Part shown: positions 15,973 to 24,443 of the stretch, in pieces
Layout of the letters: the number at the start of each line of letters is the position of its first letter
Position numbering within the stretch: position 1 is the stretch's first letter
DNA from: Donghicola tyrosinivorans
GTDB taxonomy: Bacteria; Pseudomonadota; Alphaproteobacteria; Rhodobacterales; Rhodobacteraceae
Direction: 5' to 3'
Assembly: GCF_003003355.1 (NCBI RefSeq)
Contig: NZ_PVTQ01000001.1
Location: 372,001-436,000, forward strand
DNA length: 64,000 nucleotides
Translations under genes and position numbers: made by a program
The notes under the pieces: generated by a model
What the model saw: the letters and a program-made list of their open reading frames with translations, nothing else
The model's database searches: none
What the model was told of the DNA's origin: nothing

Positions 15973-18009
15973 ATGCATATTGAACAGATTAAAATTGAAA
16001 ATTTTCGACTTTTACAGGATTGTTGCCTGGACATGCGAAAAAAAACAACGCTCCTCGTAGGCAAAAACAACACCGGAAAAACGTCATTTGCTGTTCTTCT
16101 GGAAAAGTTCCTGGAAAAGCCCGAGCATTTTGACTACACTGATTTTCCAATCCCAATAAGGAATAAAGTGCTCGATATTGATGATGAGACGAATATTGAG
16201 GAACTCGCGATCAGGCTGGTTCTGCGTATAGCTTACGACGAGACTGATAACCTTGCGTTACTCTCCGAGTTCATGCTGGACCTTGATCCGACGCGACGAA
16301 ATACCAACATCCTTTTCGAGTGCTGCATAGACAAAAAGAAACTTCTTCGCGCGTTGCCGAAGGACACGAAGGAACGAAAGAAGTTCATTGAAAACAACCT
16401 TGGCGGTAAGTTTCTGGTTTTAAAGGTTTATGCATTTGATGATTTCGGGCACACCGAGGAGACGCCATACTACCTAGCGCACCGCGATCAACTGGAGGAG
16501 AAAGCGCGATCCGATGTGCGGGCGCTTTTGAACTTTAAAGTCATTCATGCCCGCAGAAATGTTGCTAGCTCGGAAGACAACGGGCGTGGCCCCAAGCCTC
16601 TGTCAGAGATATCTACAAAGTACTTTAGAAAACGCGACATCGAGGCCAATGACGATGACGACGATGAGGCCACCGAGTCAGACGGTGAGAGCATTGAAAA
16701 GCTCAGATCAATGCTTGCCAAAATCGACGATCAGCTTGAAGAGCAGTATGCGGAGGTTTTCGGGGGGTTTTTAAAAAGCTCGGGCGACTTTCTGGAGCTG
16801 GGCGACTTGAAGGTCGTCTCAAATATCCAATCACAATCGCTGATCGAAGCCTCATCGCAAGTCATATACGGCGAAACCGACAACTTTCTTCCTGAGCACC
16901 ATAGCGGACTCGGATACTTGAATATCCTTTATCTGCTGTTGCAGATCGAGTTGTGCCGTGACGACTTTGCCAGACGAAACGCCCCGCTGAACCTCCTGCT
17001 TATCGAAGAACCCGAAGCCCACACGCATCCGCAGATGCAGTATGTCTTCGCTGACAAAATCCAAGGATTGATCTCTCAAATTCCAAATTTGCAGGCTTTG
17101 TTGACAACCCATTCCTCACACATCGTTTCCAAATCGGACTTTGAGGACATCAGATATCTTTCACGGCTTTCTGCGGCAGAGCCTGTCACGATAAAGAATT
17201 TTCACACTGATCTGAGCGCAAAGTACGAAAAACTTGGAGCGGATGGGGCCGCGCTTTTTCAATTTCTCAAGCAATACCTCACCATTAACTCTGCTGAGCT
17301 GTTCTTCGCAAGCAAAGCGATCTTCATCGAGGGAACTACAGAACGCATATTGCTTCCTCTATTCATTGAGATACATGACAAGGAAAATGTTGGTGAAACG
17401 TCGGAGAGCGGGCTCTCTTCGCAGAACATATCCGTTCTCGAAGTGGGTGCTAACGCGCGGGCGTTCGCTCCATTTCTTGAATTCATTGGCATTCGCACAT
17501 TGGTCATTACCGACATCGACACGACCAAAGCTGTTGTCAGTGAAAAGACGGGAAATACCAGTTATTCCGCCTGTCCAGTTGCAGAGTCGAGCCACACCTC
17601 AAATGAAACCCTGAAGCACTTTCTCTTCGCCCCTGATCCGAAAGAAAAGGCGAAATTCTCGGAATGGCATAGACGACTGATAGATGGAACTGCCTCTTCA
17701 GGCGAAGGGCAGATTAAGCTTGCCCACCAGCTTAAGGAGAAAGGGTACCACGCAAGAAGTTTTGAAGATGCGTTCATTTCGATCAATCTGGACAAAATAA
17801 AGGCCCGCAAGGACATGTTGGCGGGCTTGAAAAACAGGGAAACGCTAGAGAAATTTAGCGGCAATGAATTTTATTCCCTCACAGATCAGATACTTGGTAA
17901 GAAATCCGATTTTGCCGGATCGATCTTATACTTGGCATTAGTAGAAGGCGAAAGCTGGAATGTGCCAAAATATATCATGGATGGTTTGAAATGGATTCGC
18001 AAAAATTGA
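15973..18009 (+). CDS. gajA: OLD-family ATP-dependent nuclease, Gabija GajA-like
   Basis: 678 aa from ATG 15973, the first Met before the conserved N-terminus MHIEQIKIENFRLLQDCCLD. Walker A is LLVGKNNTGKTS (residues about 27-38). An ABC-like signature region HHSGLGYLNILY is followed by Walker B LLLIEEPEAHTHP. The C-terminal TOPRIM nuclease has FIEGTTERILLPL (catalytic Glu) and LVITDIDTTK (DxD metal site). An acidic insertion (Asp/Glu run near residue 230) precedes the signature. In Gabija this enzyme nicks phage DNA when nucleotide levels fall. It overlaps the helicase gene by 19 bases, so the two are coupled. It is about 100 aa longer than the typical GajA. A stand-alone class 2 OLD protein is the alternative, but the helicase partner favours Gabija. 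Confidence 0.8.
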   Translation: MHIEQIKIENFRLLQDCCLDMRKKTTLLVGKNNTGKTSFAVLLEKFLEKPEHFDYTDFPIPIRNKVLDIDDETNIEELAIRLVLRIAYDETDNLALLSEFMLDLDPTRRNTNILFECCIDKKKLLRALPKDTKERKKFIENNLGGKFLVLKVYAFDDFGHTEETPYYLAHRDQLEEKARSDVRALLNFKVIHARRNVASSEDNGRGPKPLSEISTKYFRKRDIEANDDDDDEATESDGESIEKLRSMLAKIDDQLEEQYAEVFGGFLKSSGDFLELGDLKVVSNIQSQSLIEASSQVIYGETDNFLPEHHSGLGYLNILYLLLQIELCRDDFARRNAPLNLLLIEEPEAHTHPQMQYVFADKIQGLISQIPNLQALLTTHSSHIVSKSDFEDIRYLSRLSAAEPVTIKNFHTDLSAKYEKLGADGAALFQFLKQYLTINSAELFFASKAIFIEGTTERILLPLFIEIHDKENVGETSESGLSSQNISVLEVGANARAFAPFLEFIGIRTLVITDIDTTKAVVSEKTGNTSYSACPVAESSHTSNETLKHFLFAPDPKEKAKFSEWHRRLIDGTASSGEGQIKLAHQLKEKGYHARSFEDAFISINLDKIKARKDMLAGLKNRETLEKFSGNEFYSLTDQILGKKSDFAGSILYLALVEGESWNVPKYIMDGLKWIRKN

Positions 18010-20060
18010 ATCCGGTAGATCGGATTGTTGAGCTTGTTTCTAGTGGCGAGAACTTTGTTCTTCAAGGCGGAGCCGGAAGCGGGAAAACAGAGAGCCTGAA
18101 GATAGTCATTCAAAAGGTTCTGAAAACAGATCCAAACCTTCGTATTGCCTGTATCACGCATACGAACAAGGCCGCAGACGAAATTGCTGACCGTGTGCCC
18201 TGCGATATCACGGTTTCGACCATTCACTCGTTCTTGCACGAGATAATTTCGCCCTTCAAGAAAAACATCCAGCAGGTTTTTCCGAAGCTCTTCGAGTTAC
18301 CCGAGTTTGGCGCCCTTGGAGATGAACACTATGGCGGCGACGAAAAGGCAAGAAAGAAGGGGGAGCACGAACGCTTCAAGAAGGTGCACGGCCAACTCGA
18401 AAAACGTCGCAGGACGGTACTCGGGGAAGACACTACTAAGGTCACTGGAAAACGAGATTATGACAAGGATCCCAACACATACAATGTACAGCTCAATGGG
18501 TTGATCCGCGGGGTCAATAAGGAAATCTGCGACGTGCTGGCTGCGAGACAGCCGAATGAGTTTTTCTACAATGATACTTCCTTTGACAACTTCAGTGATC
18601 CTTCATACGGTCATGATGGCTTAATCGCGTTAGCCTGCCACATATTTGAAAGCTTCCCGTTTCTGGGCAGGATCGTATCAAATCGATACGACTGCATTTT
18701 TATTGACGAGTACCAAGACACAAGTGCTGATGTCATTCGTGTCCTTCTCCGCTGTTTGCCTGAAAACGCTAAGACCGTAATAGGCCTGTTTGGCGACTCC
18801 GAACAGGCCATCTACTCAGATGGCATAGGAAGCGCTCAATCACATATCCATGCCAAAGAACTTATTCTTGTCAAGAAGGAGGACAATTATCGGTGTTCTC
18901 GCCAGGTCATTGATTTTAGCAATAAATTTCGGACAGATGGACTAAAGCAGGATGTAGCACTGAAATCGCTTGATGATGGAACCCTTGAAACCATTGAGAG
19001 CCGCCAGGGCAGCGTGAAGCTGGTGTACGACTTGGCTCCTGAGGAGGTTGATACGGGAGATAAGGTGGAAGATCGGAAGACAAATATGGCATCGTTCAGA
19101 AGTGCGCTTGATGCACTGGTTGAAAAGACCGCCTCTGATTATCCGGGCTATGTTCAATTGAAACTGACGAATAAGTCTATCGCGAGCGATGTTGGCTTTG
19201 GAACACTATATCAGATATTTGATGATCGATATTCAGAACCACGGGACCGCATGCGCAAGACGCTTGACAGGTTGCAGTTTGGTGAGCTGTTTGACCTAGT
19301 TACTCTATACAGAGGTTTGCCTGGTGATAGGCGCTCGTATAACCGTCTAATCTCGAAATTACGGAAGCGCGGATTTTCGATAACGTCAGTGGCTGATAAG
19401 GCCAAGCTCAATGAAATGCTTCACTCATTTGAGTCGAAGGATCGCGCCGCCTATGAGGCAATAGAGTATGCCGCCGCATATGGCTTGCTAAGGGTTTCAG
19501 ACAGCCACAAGGCATTTGTTGATCGTCGCGACAAGCTTTTGGCAAGACTTACGGGTGATCCTGTTTTTTCTGAATTTGAAGAACTACATCGGAACGGCCA
19601 CCGTACCAAAATCCAAATGACAAATGAGGTCGCTGCCACGAGTATGAAGCACATCAACGTTGAGGTTCTGGAGCTGGAATACGATGACATGTTGAGTCAC
19701 TTGAAAGAGAAGAATTTCTTGAAATCGTTTTTTTCTGAGGCGCTCTCGCTTAGTGAGATATGGGCATTCTATGATTATGAGGACAGCGAAAGCCAGTTTT
19801 CAACGATGCACAAGACGAAAGGGACGGGCATTGAGAACGTGCTTCTAGTTATCGACGAGTATGGTTGGACGACTGAATATGACTTTCAGAGTTGTTTTAC
19901 GAAAAACATTCCAGAAACAAGGCAGGAGGCCGCATCCAGAAAGCTTCTTTATGTTGCATGCTCACGAACAAAGAAGAATCTTTTGTGTGTTCGTCTAATG
20001 AAAAGTCAGGAAGAGGCGGATGATATCGCATCGTTCTTTCCTGAATCCGCTAGGGTTTAG
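17991..20060 (+). CDS. gajB: UvrD/Rep-like SF1 helicase, Gabija GajB-like
   Basis: 689 aa. Motif I is FVLQGGAGSGKTESLK (residues about 24-39), motif Ia ACITHTNKAADEIADR, motif II CIFIDEYQDTSADVI, motif III GLFGDSEQAIYSD, and motif V-like FSTMHKTKGTGIENVLLV. The last helicase block is RKLLYVACSRTKKNL. These define a UvrD-type superfamily 1A helicase. The start lies 19 bases inside the upstream nuclease gene, the usual GajA-GajB arrangement. It is longer than the roughly 500-aa typical GajB because of a large insertion between motifs III and V. GC content is below the chromosomal average. Confidence 0.8.
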   Translation: MDSQKLNPVDRIVELVSSGENFVLQGGAGSGKTESLKIVIQKVLKTDPNLRIACITHTNKAADEIADRVPCDITVSTIHSFLHEIISPFKKNIQQVFPKLFELPEFGALGDEHYGGDEKARKKGEHERFKKVHGQLEKRRRTVLGEDTTKVTGKRDYDKDPNTYNVQLNGLIRGVNKEICDVLAARQPNEFFYNDTSFDNFSDPSYGHDGLIALACHIFESFPFLGRIVSNRYDCIFIDEYQDTSADVIRVLLRCLPENAKTVIGLFGDSEQAIYSDGIGSAQSHIHAKELILVKKEDNYRCSRQVIDFSNKFRTDGLKQDVALKSLDDGTLETIESRQGSVKLVYDLAPEEVDTGDKVEDRKTNMASFRSALDALVEKTASDYPGYVQLKLTNKSIASDVGFGTLYQIFDDRYSEPRDRMRKTLDRLQFGELFDLVTLYRGLPGDRRSYNRLISKLRKRGFSITSVADKAKLNEMLHSFESKDRAAYEAIEYAAAYGLLRVSDSHKAFVDRRDKLLARLTGDPVFSEFEELHRNGHRTKIQMTNEVAATSMKHINVEVLELEYDDMLSHLKEKNFLKSFFSEALSLSEIWAFYDYEDSESQFSTMHKTKGTGIENVLLVIDEYGWTTEYDFQSCFTKNIPETRQEAASRKLLYVACSRTKKNLLCVRLMKSQEEADDIASFFPESARV

Positions 20061-20238
20061 GGGGGAAACAAAATTGCCGCTATATGAACGACGGAGCTCC
20101 GGTTTGACGGGCCGCACCGCAGCATCTGGTGAGCGTTATGAATGTCGGTTCTGGGCCGTTTCGGGCCGAAATCTCGGCTTGCCCCGCCACTCCCATTCTG
20201 GCAGTAAGCCTTGTGATCCAATCTCGGGGCTTTAGCCG

Positions 20239-20799
20239 ATGACAATCTGGTACACTGCCGACACCCACTTCGGGCACGAGAACATCTTGTCCCACTGCAA
20301 GCGCCCGTTTGGCTCTGTCGCACAAATGGATGCGACGCTGATTGAGAACATGTGGAAGGTTGTCGGGCCGGAAGACGATCTCTGGATCTTGGGCGACTTT
20401 GCCTTCGGCGCGAAGGCTAAAGACCCTGCGTACTTGGAGGCAATTTTTCTCCAGCTTCCAGGAGCAGAGAAACATCTGATCGTGGGTAACCACGATCTTG
20501 CGCCGACGCTGGAGTTGCCTTGGACGTCAGTGTCCCAGTTGGTTGAACTTCGAGACGGCGCAAACGGACCTGCCAATACCCTCTGCCATTACCCGATGAT
20601 CACGTGGAACCACGCGCGCAAAGGGGCGCTGCAATTGTTTGGCCATGTTCACAACAACTGGAAAGGCTCGAACAATTCGGTCAATGTGGGCGTGGATGTC
20701 TGGGACTTCATGCCCGTATCGATCAACGACGTCGCCCGACGTACCAAGACATTGCCGAAGAACAAGCATTGGGATGATGTTGAGCCAAGATCGAGGTGA
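20239..20799 (+). CDS. Calcineurin-like metallophosphoesterase
   Basis: 186 aa with the full metal-site series in order: YTADTHFGHENI, LWILGDFAFG, IVGNHD, CHYPM and FGHVHNN. This is the small single-domain phosphoesterase type often found in phages and mobile elements. The substrate is unknown; cyclic or phosphorylated nucleotides are possible. It lies 178 bases downstream of the helicase, on the same strand, and could be an accessory of the defence pair or simply other cargo. A 9-bp hairpin follows it. Confidence 0.85.
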   Translation: MTIWYTADTHFGHENILSHCKRPFGSVAQMDATLIENMWKVVGPEDDLWILGDFAFGAKAKDPAYLEAIFLQLPGAEKHLIVGNHDLAPTLELPWTSVSQLVELRDGANGPANTLCHYPMITWNHARKGALQLFGHVHNNWKGSNNSVNVGVDVWDFMPVSINDVARRTKTLPKNKHWDDVEPRSR

Positions 20800-20826
20800 T
20801 TGGCGAAGTCCATCCGTCAAAGGAAA

Positions 20827-20853
20827 CAGGCCGAGCGATATACACTCGGCCTG
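20827..20853. terminator. Hairpin between the convergent phosphoesterase and AlpA genes
   Basis: Arms CAGGCCGAG (20827-20835) and CTCGGCCTG (20845-20853), loop of 9 bases. It sits exactly between two converging genes, fitting a bidirectional stop, though the T-run is weak. Confidence 0.55.
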
Positions 20854-20862
20854 CTTAGGCAT

Positions 20863-21042
20863 TCAAAGTCGGGGAAGGCTTTCCATCCATTCTATGACCT
20901 CATTTAACCGCCAGCGGCTGGACCGCGCACTGGTCTTGATGGGCTTCGGAAACGCGTCATTCGCGATCTTCCGGTAGATTGTGGATCGGCTCTGGCCGGT
21001 CATTTCTACGACTTGGTTACATCTGATAAATTTGTCTTTCAT
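20863..21042 (-). CDS. AlpA-family excisionase/regulator
   Basis: A 59-aa protein (ATG at 21042, stop at 20863). It reads MKDKFIRCNQVVEMTGQS, then RSTIYRKIANDAFPKPIK and a final SSRWRLNEVIEWMESLP. This is the complete winged HTH of AlpA/MerR-like excisionase proteins that control P4-type integrases. It lies directly downstream of the integrase gene on the same strand, 63 bases away, as expected for an integrative element. Confidence 0.85.
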   Translation of the reverse strand: MKDKFIRCNQVVEMTGQSRSTIYRKIANDAFPKPIKTSARSSRWRLNEVIEWMESLPRL

Positions 21043-21105
21043 ATTGTTGTCCTATGGCATGGAGACATAGGTACCAGAGGATCGTTAAAACGGCGTTTAC
21101 ACTTT

Positions 21106-22272
21106 TTAACTTTTGCCGCTGATCACGTATTTTTCCCACTCCGTCATGATCGGCACCCGTTTTTCGAAGAAGTCTGTGCGCTTGTAGGCCTTCACCACCT
21201 TGTTGGCCTCGAAGTGACCGATGCAGGCCTCGGCGACTTCCTCTGCCGTATCAGTGGTTTCTGAAATCCAAGTGCGCACTGCCGACCTGAATCCATGTGG
21301 GCGTGCTGAGGTCCCGAACCCTTTCATCAACTTGATCAAGGCCATGCGATCTAGCGCTTTGCCTTTTGAATTGGGGAACAGGAAGCCATTCCACTCATGA
21401 CATTTCGCCAGTTCGATGACAGCCAGCGCTTCTGGACCCAGCGGCAACCGGAACGTTTTTGCGTGACCCACGCGCCCCTTCACGTGATCTTCGGGCACGG
21501 TCCAGACGTCGCCTTCGATCTGATCCAGCTGCAAGTGACGGATCGGATCGGTCCGTAACCCTGTCAGGATGAGAAGGCGGAGAGCAAGGTGATCAACCGA
21601 GATGTCATTCAAGCTGCTGTAGAATGTGGGAACGTCCTTCCAGTGCATTGCGGGCATGTTTTTCTGTGATTTCAAACGCGGCCCGAGCAGCGTTTCAGCC
21701 TTCTCGATCTCGGTGATGTCCACGTCAAAGCCATGCGCGAAGGCGTATTTATAAACCTTGCGCAAACAGTTCATCGACTTGCGACCGGACTCTGGAGCCT
21801 TCTTCCAAGCGGCCTGCAGGCAATGGGCCAAATCGTGCGCATCGATCTTCATAATGGGCGTGGACCCCAGTTTCGGCAGAACATGGGTGCGCAGGGGAGA
21901 CGACCACTTGTTCGTCGGGTCACCGTGTTTCAGTTCCGCTCGGAGGGAGTCGTGCGTTTTTTCAACGAGTACCGCGAGCGATCCATTTTCGACGTTCAGC
22001 AGCGACTTTTCCCGCCGCTTCACTCTAATCGGATTTTCTCCGTTCGAGACGGCTTTCCGAGCCGCCTCCGCGCGATCCCGAGCGTCCTTGAGGCCAATCG
22101 CTGGATAACCGCCAAGACCCGTCCAATGCTCTACGCCCCAGAGTTTAAAGCGAAATTCCCATTGGCCGCGCCCTTCGCCTCTGACATTGAAGTAAAGGCC
22201 TTGGCCATCGCAATGCCTGCCTTTGGCCAGAGTTTTCAGCTGTTGTGGCTTTAGTCTGTAGTAATGAGTCAT
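21106..22272 (-). CDS. int: P4-type tyrosine integrase
   Basis: 388 aa. The N-terminus is the DUF4102 arm-binding domain (CDGQGLYFNVRGEGRGQW ... GLGGYPAIGLKDAR). A SAM-like core-binding domain lies at residues about 100-190. The catalytic domain has TGLRTDPIRHL (first Arg), RPHGFRSAVRTW (His-x-x-Arg), IGHFEANKVVKAY (His) and the Tyr in AYKRTDFFEKR. Such enzymes insert elements at short attachment sites. It is the last gene before the core chromosome gene edd, marking the right end of the mobilizable element. No tRNA gene is near, so the attachment site is not a tRNA. Confidence 0.93.
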   Translation of the reverse strand: MTHYYRLKPQQLKTLAKGRHCDGQGLYFNVRGEGRGQWEFRFKLWGVEHWTGLGGYPAIGLKDARDRAEAARKAVSNGENPIRVKRREKSLLNVENGSLAVLVEKTHDSLRAELKHGDPTNKWSSPLRTHVLPKLGSTPIMKIDAHDLAHCLQAAWKKAPESGRKSMNCLRKVYKYAFAHGFDVDITEIEKAETLLGPRLKSQKNMPAMHWKDVPTFYSSLNDISVDHLALRLLILTGLRTDPIRHLQLDQIEGDVWTVPEDHVKGRVGHAKTFRLPLGPEALAVIELAKCHEWNGFLFPNSKGKALDRMALIKLMKGFGTSARPHGFRSAVRTWISETTDTAEEVAEACIGHFEANKVVKAYKRTDFFEKRVPIMTEWEKYVISGKS

Positions 22273-22277
22273 GTATT

Positions 22278-22350
22278 GTTAAGCTCCGTAAATATATACA
22301 TTTTTTGCCGCGCTGCCCTGAGACAATGCGAGACATGACGGGAGCTTAAC
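22278..22350. repeat. Inverted repeat GTTAAGCTCC / GGAGCTTAAC upstream of the integrase
   Basis: Perfect 10-base arms at 22278-22287 and 22341-22350 flank an AT-rich core (AAATATATACATTTTTTGCC). The position, immediately upstream of int and at the island end, fits integrase or AlpA binding sites or the attachment region. Confidence 0.55.
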
Positions 22351-22420
22351 AGTTTGAAGTTTCTAGAAGATTTAAGACAATTGACCCTGCATGCGCCCTC
22401 ATGACACATACAGGGTACCG

Positions 22421-22500
22421 CTCCGGCGGAGGTATTTTGCCCAAGTTGAATAACGCAATGCGCTCTGGTTTCATCTTGGTTTAAAATACCTCCGCCGGAG
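22421..22500. terminator. Inverted pair of CTCCGGCGGAGGTATTTT hairpin elements at the edd 3' end
   Basis: The same 18 bases occur at 22421-22438 on the plus strand and, in inverse orientation, at 22483-22500. Each unit is itself a small stem (CTCC-GGC-GGAG) followed by TATTTT, i.e. a compact intrinsic terminator. The minus copy lies 7 bases after the edd stop and should end edd transcription. The plus copy points toward edd from the island side. Such units are common between genes in this bacterial family. Confidence 0.65.
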
Positions 22501-22507
22501 GCGAAAA

Positions 22508-24313
22508 TTACACCACGACGGCCGCCCCTTGCGAGGCTAGACCTACGTTGCGGCGGAAGGTTTCGAACATTTCGCGCCCAAGGCCGGCGCTATTTTGAGT
22601 TAGGTCGGCGGTAACAGTCTCTCGATCTGCGAAGTCTGTTTCAAGGCAGTCGATTACGCCGTTTTTTGCGTCAACGCGTAGAAGGTCGCCGTCTTTCAGT
22701 TTGGCCAGAGGGCCGCCGAGGGCCGCTTCGGGGCTGACATGGATTGCCGACGGCACTTTGCCAGAAGCGCCCGACATCCGGCCATCAGTCACCAGTGCGA
22801 CTTTCAGGCCGCGATCTTGAAGAACGGCAAGCGTTGGGGTCAGAGAATGAAGTTCGGGCATGCCGTTGGCTTGCGGGCCTTGGAAGCGGACGACGACCAC
22901 GGTGTCTTCGGTGAACTCGCCTCGCTGGAAGGCAGCTTTGACGTCGGCTTGATCGTGGAAGACGCGTGCCTTTGCTTCAATCACATGGCGTTCGGGGGCG
23001 ACGGCAGAGACCTTCATGATGCCTGCGCCGAGGTTGCCGGTTAGTTGCCGCAGGCCGCCGGTTTTCTGGAAAGCGTCATTTGCGGGGCGCAGGATTTTGT
23101 CGTTCTGGGTCTCTTTCGATCCAGCAACCCATGTGAGCTTGTCGCCATCCAGCTTCGGCTCTTCGGTATAGCGCGACAGGCCTTGCCCTGCGATGGTTTG
23201 CACGTCCTCATGCAAGAGACCTGCATCCAGAAGTTCGCCAATCATGTAGCCAAGGCCACCGGCCGCGTGGAAGTGGTTCACGTCGGCCAGACCGTTCGGA
23301 TAGACTTTTGCCATCAGCGGCACGACTGAGGAGAGTTCGTCAAAGTCTTGTAGCTCAAGCTCAACACCAGCGGCACGGGCCATGGCGGGCAGGTGCAGCA
23401 CAAGGTTGGTCGAGCCGCCCGTGGCCATCAGGCCGACGATGCCGTTCACAAAGGCTTTTTCGTCCAGAACGTCGCAGACCGGCGTGTAGGCGTTGCCAAG
23501 GCCGGTGATGGCGGCGGCGCGTTCCACACCGGCGATGGTCAGGGCATCACGGAGGGGCGTGTTGGGATTGATGAATGAGCTACCGGGCAGATGCAGGCCC
23601 ATGAATTCCATCAGCATCTGGTTGCTGTTGGCGGTGCCGTAGAAGGTGCAGGTGCCAGGTCCGTGGTAGCTGGCCATCTCGGCCTTCATCAGTTCTTCGC
23701 GGCCCACTTCGCCGGTGGCGAATTTCTGGCGCACTTTGGCTTTCTCGTCGTTCGGCAGGCCGCTGGTCATGGGACCCGCGGGCAGGAAGATGCCCGGGAT
23801 ATGGCCGAAGGTGGCGGCGGCGATGATCAGGCCAGGAACGATCTTGTCACAGACGCCCAGATAGAGCGCTGCGTCATAGGTGTTGTGCGAGAGAGACACG
23901 CCGGTGGCCAATGCGATCACATCGCGGGAAAACAGCGACAGCTCCATTCCCGTCTGGCCTTGGGTCACGCCATCACACATGGCGGGCACGCCGCCTGCGA
24001 CCTGCGCGGTTGCGCCGATGCGGCGGGCAGTCTGGCGGATCAGTTCGGGGTAACGCTCATAGGGTTGGTGAGCCGACAGCATGTCGTTGTAGGCGGTCAC
24101 AATTCCGATGTTGGGCGCGCGGCCAGCGGCCAGTGCGTCTTTGTCCTGCCCCATGGCGGCGTAGGCGTGGGCCTGGTTGCCGCAGGCCAGATGGGCGCGG
24201 GCAGGGCCTTGCTCGCCTGCGCGGCGCATCAGATCCATATAGGCATCGCGACGGTTTTTTGAGCGTTCGCGGATGCGCTGGGTCACGTTATGGATTGTAT
24301 TATTGAGGGGCAT
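22508..24313 (-). CDS. edd: Phosphogluconate dehydratase
   Basis: 601 aa, the full family length. It converts 6-phosphogluconate to 2-keto-3-deoxy-6-phosphogluconate in the Entner-Doudoroff pathway. The N-terminus has the iron-sulfur ligands and substrate motifs: [35 protein letters not shown] and GVCDKIVPG. The C-terminal half has [18 protein letters not shown]. An upstream palindrome (24359-24370) suggests LacI-type control by sugar acids. The usual partner eda is not downstream; instead the integrase end of a mobile element lies there, so eda may have been separated. Confidence 0.96.
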   Translation of the reverse strand: MPLNNTIHNVTQRIRERSKNRRDAYMDLMRRAGEQGPARAHLACGNQAHAYAAMGQDKDALAAGRAPNIGIVTAYNDMLSAHQPYERYPELIRQTARRIGATAQVAGGVPAMCDGVTQGQTGMELSLFSRDVIALATGVSLSHNTYDAALYLGVCDKIVPGLIIAAATFGHIPGIFLPAGPMTSGLPNDEKAKVRQKFATGEVGREELMKAEMASYHGPGTCTFYGTANSNQMLMEFMGLHLPGSSFINPNTPLRDALTIAGVERAAAITGLGNAYTPVCDVLDEKAFVNGIVGLMATGGSTNLVLHLPAMARAAGVELELQDFDELSSVVPLMAKVYPNGLADVNHFHAAGGLGYMIGELLDAGLLHEDVQTIAGQGLSRYTEEPKLDGDKLTWVAGSKETQNDKILRPANDAFQKTGGLRQLTGNLGAGIMKVSAVAPERHVIEAKARVFHDQADVKAAFQRGEFTEDTVVVVRFQGPQANGMPELHSLTPTLAVLQDRGLKVALVTDGRMSGASGKVPSAIHVSPEAALGGPLAKLKDGDLLRVDAKNGVIDCLETDFADRETVTADLTQNSAGLGREMFETFRRNVGLASQGAAVVV

Positions 24314-24358
24314 TGGGTAGCTCCTTTGCGTCCTGTCGCGCGGTCTATAGCAGCTTCA

Positions 24359-24370
24359 GTTAGCGCTAAC
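24359..24370. promoter_or_regulatory. LacI-family operator GTTAGCGCTAAC upstream of edd
   Basis: A perfect 12-base palindrome with the central CG that LacI-family repressors recognise, located 46 bases upstream of the edd ATG. A TATAGA -10-like element lies between it and the gene. It is in the divergent edd/rlmI region, so it may affect both genes. Confidence 0.7.
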
Positions 24371-24443
24371 AAGGTGGGTCGGTCTATAACAAAGGTCGAA
24401 GAGTTCCCTTTTCTTGCGCCGTCGGGATCGATAGAGGGCCATT

